64,000 nucleotides of DNA. Source: Eonycteris spelaea. Taxonomy: Eukaryota; Chordata; Mammalia; Chiroptera; Pteropodidae. The translations under genes were made by a program, and so were the position numbers. Where the stretch lies: contig PUFA01000162.1 in the NCBI GenBank assembly GCA_003508835.1, positions 1,922,001 to 1,986,000 on the forward strand. Reading direction: 5' to 3'. A model generated the notes under the pieces. It was given only the letters and a program-made list of their open reading frames with translations, ran no database searches and was not told the origin of the DNA. Of the stretch, positions 26,101-38,100 are shown piece after piece (within the stretch, counting starts at the first letter, position 1; each line of letters opens with the position of its first letter).

Positions 26101-29100
26101 CTATAATGCACCGAACAGTCTTCTACAACCAAGGATTATTTGGTCCTCAAAAATACTGCAGTTGGGAAACTTGCATTAGTTTATACGTATGACCATATAT
26201 TCATTAAAACGGTAAATGTGTATTGAGCATCTACTGTGTTCCAGGCACAAGAATAGGGACTAGAGAGACAACAAGAGCAAAAAGAATTCATGGAATTTAT
26301 AGTTTAGTGAAAGAAATATATATTTATTAAGTAATTAAATGTAAAATAATAGATAAATGTTATAGGACCATATAACCCTATTTTCTAACCCATAGACAGG
26401 AATTTAGCTTTAGTTGTCTGCATGCAATTATGAGAATGATAAATGAAAGCTATCCTATTTAAAATTATGGGGAGTCATCTTAAGTATAAGTGTTCTTAAA
26501 GTGTATTTTTAAAAAAGCAATCTTTTATGGTATGTCCTACCTGGTTTAATATTGTTGAATTCTTTTTCAATCATCTCTTCAGAGGTAGATAGCATTAAGT
26601 TTCTCACATATAGGATTTTCACTGAAGACATTGTGTCTTCATCAACTTCTACTTCTGGTTCTGCCCAGTCTACTGCAATAGGGTGTCCCCATAATTGGAT
26701 TCTTCCTGTTGAAAAGGATCACAAGTATGTTTAATTATATAGAAATCAGAACAACATTGTCTTGGCTCATACCGATGGCCTTTTAAATTGAACTGACCCT
26801 TGAGATCTTGATTGAACAAGAAGAGAAATATTAAAAGAGGTGATTATTGATTTTAAGAGACATTCCAAATAAATGTAAGAGCTGGCTAGAAGGGAGATCT
26901 GTATGTCAAGCGGCTTATTATAAACGATCAAGTATAAAGGAAACTAGGATGTGGTTTGAAATGGAACAGAAATGAGACAGCAGTGGGAGCGTTTTGGTTT
27001 TAGAACAGCTCCCACGGGGTGAAGGGAGTCATTGAAAGTGAGATGGTAAAAGGGGAGTAGGGAAAATAAAGGATTTAGGGCTCAGACATGGAATCTTACT
27101 TCATGAAACATTAGAAAGATCAGTAGGAAGTATGTCTGTTACTGCTGGAATCTGTGCGTTCAAGTGCTACCACTGAGCACCCCAAAATGGTGCATGAGCA
27201 AGGGTGGGTACTTGGACACCTCTAGTTTGTCCTCTGTCCCTTTCGCTTGTCAGTGTTACGATGGACTGTGCTCCCTCCTAGCTCTCTCTCTTTCAGAACA
27301 TGAACAACTCAAATCTGGAGGAAAAAAATTTTTAATCCAAATTAAGGAGACGAAGAGCAATGGAAGAATCTATATTGAGAAATTGAACTCTTCTTAAAAG
27401 GTTAGTTATTATCCATGACTACATATATTCTGTTTTCCTATAACTGCAATTTATTGAGTGTCTTGCACTATACTATGTTTCCCATATGTTATCTCAGTTC
27501 CTTCTTACAGTAACGCTGTGGGGAGGAGAATGACTTTCTCAGTTTTACAGAAAGGAAATGAGCTTTCAAGAGAATAACTTGCCCAGATCTGTTTCACTTC
27601 TCCACTGCTCCCCTGTTATTTGTTACTCAGCCCCTATATCTCTATACAGCGCAGATCCATGTTGAATTAATGAGAGGCAGGTGAGGGTCAACTCAATTTC
27701 CAATTTGATTTAAAAATCTTGTTTGTTTTTTATTAGTTGTTTTGGAACAAGGTATATCCTGGAAGCAATATAAAGCTTGAGGGAACAAAATCAGAATTTC
27801 TCAGTATTAGTAAGTGTTTAGTTGTTTAATTATTACACATGAGAGGCAAAATTTTCAATCAAAATTCATCTTTTTATTCTTTAAAAAGTAGTCAATGAAA
27901 GCATCTGTGGCATTGACATTCTAAAACCCAAAGAATAGACACATCCTAATGAATTAGCTGATCCTGGAGACGCTGGCTTATGCTGTCCCAGCCAGCTGGT
28001 ATGGTGTTCTGCATTGCTACCCACAGGGCAGTTTTCTTCCTTACTTTCTTCCTTCCCCTTTCCCTTCCCCTCCTCTTCCACTTCCATGGTTTACATAGAC
28101 TTTGCTGTTTGTCTTATCCCAAGACCCTACAGCTGCCAGGTGACTCTGGTTTCTGCAGCTGAGTGGTTCTTAACCTTTGCTCCACATTAGAAGAGTTTTA
28201 AAAAATGGTAAAACCTGGGTTCCACTTCAGTGGTGTGCTGGAAGCAGTTCCTATCCACTTATAAGAATAGACCATTAAATTTTTAGAATTTTGTCAGCTA
28301 GTTGACATCAACTTGGTAGCTTGAAATCAGCCACAGTGGGGTGTTAATACCATTGAAATAGGTAGATACTACAAATCAGGGTTTTTGATTTTCCCCTGCA
28401 ATTGGCTGCTGAAGATTTACCAGCTCATCACTGACCCTTGTGCTTTCCTTCCTAATTCTTATGTAAGTGGTCTGGGCCTCAGGATTCTTAAGCACCTCAG
28501 TTCATCCTAACATGCAGGTTGGGAACCATTGTTTTGCACACTGGGTTTTGCCTTCCCAGCTTGGGACCATGGTAAGTCATCATGGGCCTGAAGATCTGCA
28601 AAAGAATAAAGTGAGGAGAATTGAGAGGAGGCATGGGAAGCAGTGATTTCCACAAACATTTCTGTGGAAGTCGGTGTTGCAGAGTGATTTGGGAACATAG
28701 GCTTTGAAGTCAGACATGTTCAAATATCAAATCAGTGATCCTAGTTAGGAAACATAAGTAACCTTTCTAAACATTAATTTTCTCATCCTGTAAAACTGGG
28801 AGAATAAAAGTACCTACTTACTAGGGTTGTTTCAAAGACAGAAGATTATAAAATATAAGGGTCTTAGTTTATCACTTTTAAATGAAGATGCAATTCTGCA
28901 GTCTCCTCTTGATTGTCTAGCATGGGCTGCAAATCTGAATCACCTGAGGAGGTTTGGGCAATGGTATTGTTTCAAACCTCCTCAGGTGATTCAGATTTGC
29001 AGCCCACAAAGGGCAATCATTGTTTTAGATGACCTATTCTCAGCCTTGCTGTCTCAGGAGCTGTTATAAATGCAAATGATCAGACTACTGAATCAGGAGG

Positions 29101-32100
29101 ATGGTGCTCAGCAGGGGGTTCAGCAAGCCCTCGGGGTGATTCTGATGCAGGCTAGCTTTGAACAACACTGTTATCACTTTTTCCCTGAGCTTCTTCAGTA
29201 TTTGATAGCCTCTGAGTTAGATACAACAGCTTTGTTCCAGGCACACCTCAGCCAAGATGCATTTGTCAAGAGAGCTGCTACTGTTAACAGAGAAGGTAGG
29301 TGGCTGGGGAGCCAAGATAATCACTTTAGACAACAATTTTCTCTCTGTCTCCACGACTGGATCAATTAAGAAGGAAAAGCTTCTTGTGGGCCTTGTTTGT
29401 TTCTTAAAGACATCCTCATTCTTTTAAAACTAGGCTGTCTAGAGGACTGTCAATTACCGAATTACTTTGTTGCTGTAGAGTGTCCAAATGGGTAACAGAT
29501 TTTACTCTCAGGCCTCTGTAGAAATAAAACTGTTTGATCAGGCTGGCTTATTCACCAGTATGCCTCATTTTGTAAGCCTGTTGATGAGGCAGTCTGACTA
29601 AAATCCAGTGGAATTAAACTCAACTCAGCCAGCTTAAAGAGCCACGGGCAAAGGGTGCTGCCCGGATCATGATTAAGACAGTGGATGAAGAGAGTGAGGT
29701 AGTATCCATATTGCTGGATCTTGGACAGAGAATCCAGAGAGAAAAGTCAGGATCTTAAGTGGAGGCATAACAAAGTGCTTGAGAATTTCTGAAGTCCAGC
29801 TGCTCAGCCCTGTCCAACCTAGTCAGCTTGAGTCAGGTAAAGGCAGAAATTCTTTGGGTCAATATGCTGTTTTTTTGTTTTGTATTGTATTGTAGTAGTA
29901 TATTGTATTGTATTTTTTTTTTTTTCTTTTATTATTTTCTTTTATTATTTTTTTGAAGGGAGGGGAAGCTGATGAAGTTCTGATTCCCTAGAAACAATGA
30001 TTGGCCCCTAAAAAGTATTTTTCTCTCATCTACACTCTTTCACTGTTAGGTTCCCTCTCATCCCCCCCCCCCCCCCCAAATCATTCTACATATCTGCTTT
30101 TACAAATAATGAAGGAAGAATGTAATTAATGTAGGCTGGAGTAGTGGCAACCGGTTTCTCAAGAAAGTGGTGGCTAAACTGGGGCTTCGAGAACCATGAG
30201 TCAGCAAGGAGCCCCGGGGAGGGGATACGACTTTAGGAATAAAGGAAATAGAAATTAGCATGATGTTGTCTAGGACATTGAGGAGTTTGTCCTGATCAAA
30301 AGGAGCGTTTTTATTGGGAAATGGAAGGTAGGAAATATGGTTGTAAAGGACTGTGGCCATGAATGGAAGGCCTTGAATGGTGAGCTCAGGTTTCCTCTTT
30401 ATCTCATATGCAGCAAGGAGTTGGTGAATATTTTTGAACTGCTGGGTGAGTGACACCATTCAGCCAATCAAGAGACAGAGATTGAATTCCTACTCTTTGC
30501 AAGAATTTATTGCAAGTGTAACATGATACTTTGGGAACACTAATCTCATGGTAATGTTCAGGATGGAGTAGGCAGAGATGGAGGTATATCAGAGAGCAGG
30601 CCTGCAAGAATAATTAGGAGACCTTGAAACAATCTAAAGTTGTGAATATCTGTGTTTAGATTATAATGATGGTCTGAGAACAAAAAGGATATGAGGGATT
30701 TCAGTGGCACAATCGCTGCTGCTGAAGAAGAGAGAAGAGTTGAAGAGAATAGCAAAATATTAAGTTTGGGTCACTGCGAGGTTAGGTATTTTCCACAGAA
30801 GCCTTAGTGATTCCATGGACCTGTGAGTCAGGTGACTGGACCACTGGGTAGTGAGAAGTAATGAATAGAAGCTTTAGCATTAAAAATATGCACCTCTCTA
30901 AAAGATTCAGAAATTTGGGGGCTATCTCACATTTTTTCACTTTAAATTGCCTTTACGAAAATATTAAAAAATCTTCCCCAAGCTCAGAAATCATCTTACA
31001 ATTGTGAAAATTTCTAGAGGGCTAGTCCTACTATTTGTTTTGTTTTTAAGGATGTGTACAAGGGCAAGATAAATCCAAGTGTTTTTGTTATTTCATTTTC
31101 AATTCTGTTGTTTTCAATTGTTGTTTTGTTCTCAATTCTGTTGTTTTGTTTTCAATTGTTGTTTTCAATGGTGGCTCTTCCATAATGTTCATGAGAAGAG
31201 TTGATTCCAATGTGCCCAGTCTGTCATTCTCGAAATTCTCTTATCGCTTAATAATAATTAACACCTACTGTGTGTACATTTTAGCAAACATTTTAGGACT
31301 TTCAACAATTTTCTTACTTTGATCTAACTGAGGCAGTGTCTTGGTGTGGGACTTAGAATTAATGGTTATTGCCCAAACGGGACCTACCCTGTCGTTGTAG
31401 CACCTAATAAAGGTGCCTTTCTGTGGAGAGCAATTAGTTTTATTCCCCAAAGTTAGAAGGAAATTAATAGACACTAGGGAGTCATAATAAAAGCATATTA
31501 CTTAATTGTCATGGGGATAATGTATCACTTGCAGATTCATTACTTTTACACTGTAACGGATAATATACCCTATTTTTAATAAGTCTAATAAAATCTATAT
31601 ATTTACAAATATTGATTGATATATTTAATTTTAAGAAAATTCTTGAAGGATTCATGATAAGGTTGCTACAGCTTAAAGTCCTAAATTTCTCCAGTGTATG
31701 TGAATTAGACTTAATGCATAGAATGAATATTTTTCAGAACTTGGTTTGTAAAACTTCAGGAAACTGAACTTACTATGAGATAAGAAAGGTGAAGAGTTTA
31801 AAACATAACCAAAGAGAGAGGGCAAAAAATCTCCCGCTCAACAAAAAGTATTTGTTTACCTCGCTGGGGAACACAGCGGCCTGAGGCAGGCAGGGTGGAG
31901 TTGGGAGGACTCAGTTTTAAGCAGGTGTTTGCTAACCTGGCAGAAGTTTCCTCCGGGCCATGGCGGCCGCCCGATGACTCTCATACTCCACAAAGGCGAA
32001 GCCTCGGTTTTTGGTTTTTATCTGCAGCGCTTGGGTAGACAATGACATCTACAACTCCTTCGGTGACCTTTTTCATCTCTGATAAGATTTCTTCTCTTTT

Positions 32101-35100
32101 TTTGGTTTTCGGAATTCCCCCAACAAACAATCGGCAGTTGTCCACGCTGGCACAAACCCCTAAGAGACGCCCATTTCTGCAAAAAGAGCAGACATCTGAT
32201 TGATGGGAATGCGTGTGTGATTAAGGTTTAAGACAGAAGTTGAAAACATATGGCCTTGGACCTGCTATGGCCTATAGTGGTTGGATGTTTGGTCTTTATA
32301 GTGATTAAACTATTTTTGGAGAGTTGTGGGTGCTTTTGAGAAGTTGGAAAATATGTCAACTTTTGCGCTACATTTTTAAAGGGGAAAAAAAAGTATGAAG
32401 CCGAGTAGATGAGGATTTGCCAATAGTCAGTTCTCACCACTCCCTAATACATCCCCAAAGCTGATGCGTTTGCTCCTGGCCGGTAATTACTCATGTCGCC
32501 TGCCTGGCTCTGGAGGTATTTGAGTTTGCAACCCCTGATGCTCCCTTTCTTTCCAGCCAAATGGACAGATTTTTACATATTTCATTTGGCCTCCACAAGA
32601 GCATGTAAGACAGTCAGAGGAGGTTTTATTTTCCATTTTACAGATGAAGAACTTAAGACTCCAAGAAATGAAGTCACTTGCTTAAGAATTTAAGAATTTT
32701 AAGGGATGAAACTGGCCTCCGGAATCTTGGTCAGTTAGTTTTATTCACTGAACAGTGTTGTGTAACAGCAAGCTGAAGTACACCCATACTGGCAGTGCAG
32801 ATCGATTAACCTTTCTGGGGACACTTGGCAAAATGTATCAAGAGTCTTAAGTGCATATGGCCCTTAACCAAAAAATGTCCTTTCTGAAAGTTACCTTAGG
32901 GAACAGATGAGCACCAAGATTTAAGTATAAGAAATATTATTTGAAATAGTCTGCCTCAAATTGGAAATGAACAAAATATCCCAACATACAGGATGAATTT
33001 AATGGAGCTCAGCTGAGATGTTATTCACTTTGGGGCTAAAATATTTCCTCATGTGTACTGTAGTGTATTTGTCACTACAAAGTTTGTAGTGTGCAGTGGT
33101 TCCTGCCCACTACATGCCAGTAGCTACCCGTTAGGTCATTGCAAAATGCCTCCTCATTTTTCTAAATGTCCCCTATGGTGGATATTATTGCTGCTGGCTA
33201 AGGTTCATTGGTAAACAAAAAACGGGTTTTACAGTATAGAATTCACACTATGGAATGCTCTATAGTCATTGAATAAAGTAATGTAAAAGCATGTTTATTG
33301 GTTACAAAAAACAGTTCACAATATGCTGCTGGGTTAGAAAAAAAGGCGACAAAATAAGTGAGAAGGCTGTTTTGATTAAAACTATAGAAAAATCTAGAAA
33401 GACAATAAATCAACATAGTGATTGTCTTTGGCAATGATGTTATGGAGGAATTATTGAACTTTTATTGCTTTGGGTTTTTGTTATTTTTTATGTGTTATAT
33501 ATTAGACTGTGACTTTTGTAATGACACAAAGTTATTAAAAATGGGTAAAGTTCCCTTAACAGAAATCACTTGTTTGTCATGAATAAAAGCATAGAGTCAG
33601 GTGAGTGGGAGACTTCTGATTTCTTGGAACTAGTGGCCATGGTTGGGCCACTGTCCAAGTTGTCTTCTATGCTTTTCTGTAGAACCAAGGACCATATATC
33701 AGATCTGTGACAGGTCTATCTCAGTCTGGTGATCCCTTGCTCTAGGAATGTGGTTTTTTGGAGGAAGAAGGAAAGGTTGATATACTAATCTTTCATTTTT
33801 TTAACTTTATTAAAAAAACCTATTGTATTTCAAGATATTATTTATATAGAACTTATATTATTTTGATAGGGCTGGTCAGGTATCAGTTACCAGTAGGGGG
33901 AGCCCAGAGTCTCCATATCTTATTTTTAAATGAGTGTGGTTTGTCAGGCATCTTTCCCAGAATTGCTTGGAGACAAAAAGCCATCTCTCAAGCTGAGGAC
34001 ATGACTTTAATATCTCCAGAAGCCAGGCATTTAGATAATGCTCAGTGAATAGTTGATGATGAAGGGGATGCTATGACAGTTGTGGGTCTTTCTCACGTAA
34101 CCTCATCTATCCCTTGAGAAACAGTGGCTAAGAGCAAATCAAAGGTCACTCTTTCTCTATAAGAAAGTTTTTCTCTCAGGTAGGTCCCACTGACCCAAGG
34201 CAGAGTGGAATTAGGTGAAGTTAGCTTTGGGGTGTCTATTCTATTTCACATTTCATTTATCTTAAAATTTAAAGTTACTATGTGCCTTCTTCACCTTACA
34301 TCTGGAACTTGGACTGGAGTTTTTGCCATCAACTTTCTCTTTCCAAATGATTTGTCATATTTCTCCTCTTCTCTCCCTTCTCCTCTTCCCCCCCCCCCAA
34401 CTTCCTCCTCTGTCACCTTCACCATAACTATCAGCAAACACTTACAGAGCATCTAATATGTGTCAGGTACTAAGCTTTATGTGCATTATCATTTATTTTC
34501 TATAACAGCCCAATGAGGTAGGTATATTTTTATTTCTATTTTATAAAGACTCTAAAATTACAGGGGATACTGTTACTTATCAGGGTCTGTAGCAAACTGA
34601 TTGACTGCACAGTAGTCCCTCTTATCTGTGGTTTTACTTTCCATGGTTTCATTTTCCTGCAGTCAGCCACAGTCTGAAAATATTAAATGGAAAATTCCAG
34701 AAATAAACAGTTCATGAGTTTTAAATTGTGTTCCATTCTGAGTAATGTGATTATATCTCATGCTCTCCCACTCCATCCTAACAGGATGGAAATCATCTCT
34801 TTGTCCAGTGCATCCACACTGTATGTGCTACTTGGACACTGAGTAGCGGTTTGAGTTATCCACACACTGTCATGATACTGGAGTGCTGTGTTCAAGTAAC
34901 CCTTGTTTACTTAATAATGGTCCAAAGCCATTCACATAACATTTGTTACAGTGTATTTTTATAATTGTTCTATTTTATTATGATAGGAGAGTATACCTTG
35001 ATATATTTCTAATATTTTAAATAGTGCCCAGAAAAACAACACTATCATCATGTTCAGATACTTGGACCAAAATCCTAGGTTTTCTCCCTGAATTCTAAAT

Positions 35101-38100
35101 GAATCCACACTCTAAATCTAATATTTAGCCAGCCTTATCTATTCAGCCTCCAAAATATATCCCAAATCTAACCCTTTCACCACCTTCGCTACTAAACACC
35201 TGTGCAACCACCGTCATCTCTCGTCTAGATTTACACTACTGCAGCAGCCTCTCACTGGCTCCCTCTTTCTATCCTTACTCTGCTCTAGTCCATTCTTTAC
35301 CCATGGCGTTTTAGAAAACATGAATCTAATTAAAACGTCCTATAATTTCCCCTTTTTATTAGAATAAAATCCAAAGTCTTAATCATGGCGTGTAAAGCCC
35401 TCCAACTGCATCGCCTTCAACCCTCCTCTTTTTACTCTCTTCTACCACATTGGCTTTTTTTCTGTCCCTCTAACACATCAAGTTCGTTCTCATTTTGAGA
35501 TCATTTTGCACTTCCTGTTTTTTTTTTTCTGAATAATCTTCCTCCAGTATGACTGTCATGGCTGACTTTTTATTCAAGTCTCGGATCAAGTTTTACCTTC
35601 CTGAAGAGTATTTCTTAGATATACCAATTTTTTTTTTTTTTGCTGTTTCTTGAGAAAGAAACTTTATTCTGTTTCCTCGTTTTATTTTTTTATACTCTTT
35701 TAAATAATCTTATACATTCATTTGTTTACTATGAGGACAGGAAAGTGTGCTTTGATAGATTTCTAATAAATAGTGCCCAGAAAATATTTATGAAATGGAT
35801 AAATTAATATATTTTATTTAATTGAACATTTCACAGAACTAATTTGGAACCTTATATGGAGCTGATAGTAAATAAATATTTCATTAAATTGATTTTCCCC
35901 AAGAAAAAGAATTAACCTCTTTTAGCTCTGGTTTGGCTGTCTTTTACAAATACTGTGTTAGATAAACTTGATAGAGAACACATACAAGTACCTTGTCTGA
36001 TTCACTTTAAATCTAGAAGAGATGGATCTTACCTAATTTCATAATTATTAAGTTGCTTGATGGCATTCTTGGCTTCCTGTTTATTTGAGAATGTTACAAA
36101 GGCATATCCTCTATTGTTGCCACTAAAATCCATCATCATTCTCATTTCATAAATTTTACCAATCTATAAGTAATAAAAAAGAAATTCATATTTATACATT
36201 TGTACTTAAATGAGCACACATGCACGCGCGCACGCACACACACGTGCTTTTATGCATGCACATGCACACAATGTTTTTCTGAAGTCTATAACTGCCATTT
36301 GGCATTTGCACCCCAGGAAATGGTTTGCAAATTTTCATGTTGGGTTCAGGGCTAGTATCTGACTCATGAGCAAAGTGAAATTAAACAAAACAAACAAAAC
36401 CAAAATTGTACAAGTAGCATTTCAGCCTGAGTTAACAAATTTGTTTTTAACAGAGCAGATGACCTTTTGCCACACCAGTATCTGGGGATTTATACAATGC
36501 CTTAAGGACCTGAAAACACATTGTCATCCATCAGAAGTACAATTTCTTGATAGGTTTGTCCTTGCCCTTTCCATTGACCCCTGAAGTCTCCATAGTTTTA
36601 TCTTTACTTGGTCATACTCTGCCACTAATATTAAAAACAAAAACCAGTAACACTCATTTGGAACTTTGATAAACTTTCTTAGCTGTCTTTCCCCTCACTA
36701 TGACATCAAAATGAATACAGAAGATGTGTTTCAGGGGATGATCTGGAGAGCCCAGTTATTTTCACAATTCTGTAGGCTGAAGATCAATGCTAATTTAAAA
36801 CACCTGATCCAGGCCAGGACTCTATAGTAGGAGGGCATTCATTGTGCCTCTGGTTACAGCTACTCTGCTTTGCCTATATACTACTCCCACTTGGTACCCT
36901 ATATGTTCTCCAGAAATTCAAATTCATTATTGCTGGCTTCCATAAGAAGAGTGACCCCAAAAATATGAGAGACGTGTGCAGGGAGAAGAGGTATTATTAA
37001 ACATATGCTATTACCATAGTTGTTGGTTACCCCTCATCTAAGCCTTGCCTCACTCCAAAGCATTCAGTGAGGGGCACCTATTTCTTGGGCTTATAGGAAA
37101 GAGTCCAAGCATATTTCATTTCTGTGTTTCAGGTGTTACTTGTTCATTTTCAGGTTCAAATATAAGGTTTTTATAGGATTAAGTTCTCATAATTTGTCCT
37201 CATGCCCCATGCATAAAATTAGGAGCAGTTCTGAGGCTGAGTTACACACACACACACTTGATTCTGGCATTTAATGAAAGAAATAGCTAAATTCATTTTT
37301 GCTATTTTTTTTTTAGGAATGTGGTTGTTTGAACACTACTTGGTAAATTGAAAATAACTGAATTTTTTTCTTTTAGGGTTTAAAATAATTGGAGTTAAAA
37401 TTGAGGAATTTTTATTCCTTAATTATTATATAATGACTTTGAGAACCCATGTTATTAATCTTGTTGGTGCACCTGGGCAGACAAGAAATTCAAACTTGAA
37501 GAAAATTTCATTCTGGATCGATACATAAAAGCACAAGTTTGAGCTGTGACAGACCCACCTGTTCTTTTTATGTAAAAATGTTGCACACATATTAAAATGC
37601 AAAGTGTTGAGAAAAAAATCTTTTTTTTTTGACAGGTTGTTGTAGTGTTATTTTATATAGACAGACACATTGAGTTTGCAGTGATATGGCATGCTGCTGG
37701 AGATCGAGGACTGAGATATAGATTTGAAAGTCATCAGCAATGATGTCTGTAACAGCTGACGTCAAGCTGTCAGTAACAGGACAAAGAGCTGAGTGATGAG
37801 ACAATCACTAACAGGTGGAAAGGGTTTGACTGAGGAATAGCGATTGGAAGAGAAACCATCACTGACCAAGAAGAATGAGTATTAAAAAAGAGTGCAGAGA
37901 ATAGTACTTTTCCCTTAAAAGATAATTTAAATTTGGACTCACTTTTTCACATAATGGTATAAGTTCATCTTCAAAAAGGTCTCGGGGAAGTTTTCCAATA
38001 AAAATTTCACAGCCCCTTTCTGGGGGTGCAGCATCCCAACCAGGTGGAGGGCCACCATATTTTCTTTGTCCATTTTCCTGCAAATCCAGAGTAGATTGTA

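Larger units (their letters stand above)
24066..26540 (-). other. A1CF: A1CF intron 5
   Basis: A 2.5-kb intron containing an L2/MIR-like tail near 24780-24910 and a complete MER20. No other gene seen. Confidence 0.7.
26706..31936 (-). other. A1CF: A1CF intron 4
   Basis: A 5.2-kb intron that is rich in nested DNA-transposon and MIR copies between 27.4 and 29.2 kb, with low-complexity tracts at 29.87-30.08 and 31.08-31.17 kb. 30100-30760 is unassigned. Confidence 0.7.
32177..36032 (-). other. A1CF: A1CF intron 3
   Basis: A 3.9-kb intron carrying an L1M fragment interrupted by MER20, then a MIR, a Tigger element and an L2 3' region. Confidence 0.7.

Noticed and set aside
28827..29369. Two adjacent + strand open frames of 80 and 99 codons
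   Set aside because: They run through MIR, the MER5-like palindrome and a MER5A copy, so they are translations of non-coding repeats.
30062..30077. C16 and similar C or G runs as G-quadruplex elements
   Set aside because: A single homopolymer run is a slippage tract. There is no pattern of spaced G-runs, and its length may be an assembly artefact.
30100..30459. 119-codon minus-strand open frame in intron 4
   Set aside because: Low-complexity Leu/Pro/Phe composition and no recognisable domain. It lies within intronic, possibly repeat-derived sequence.
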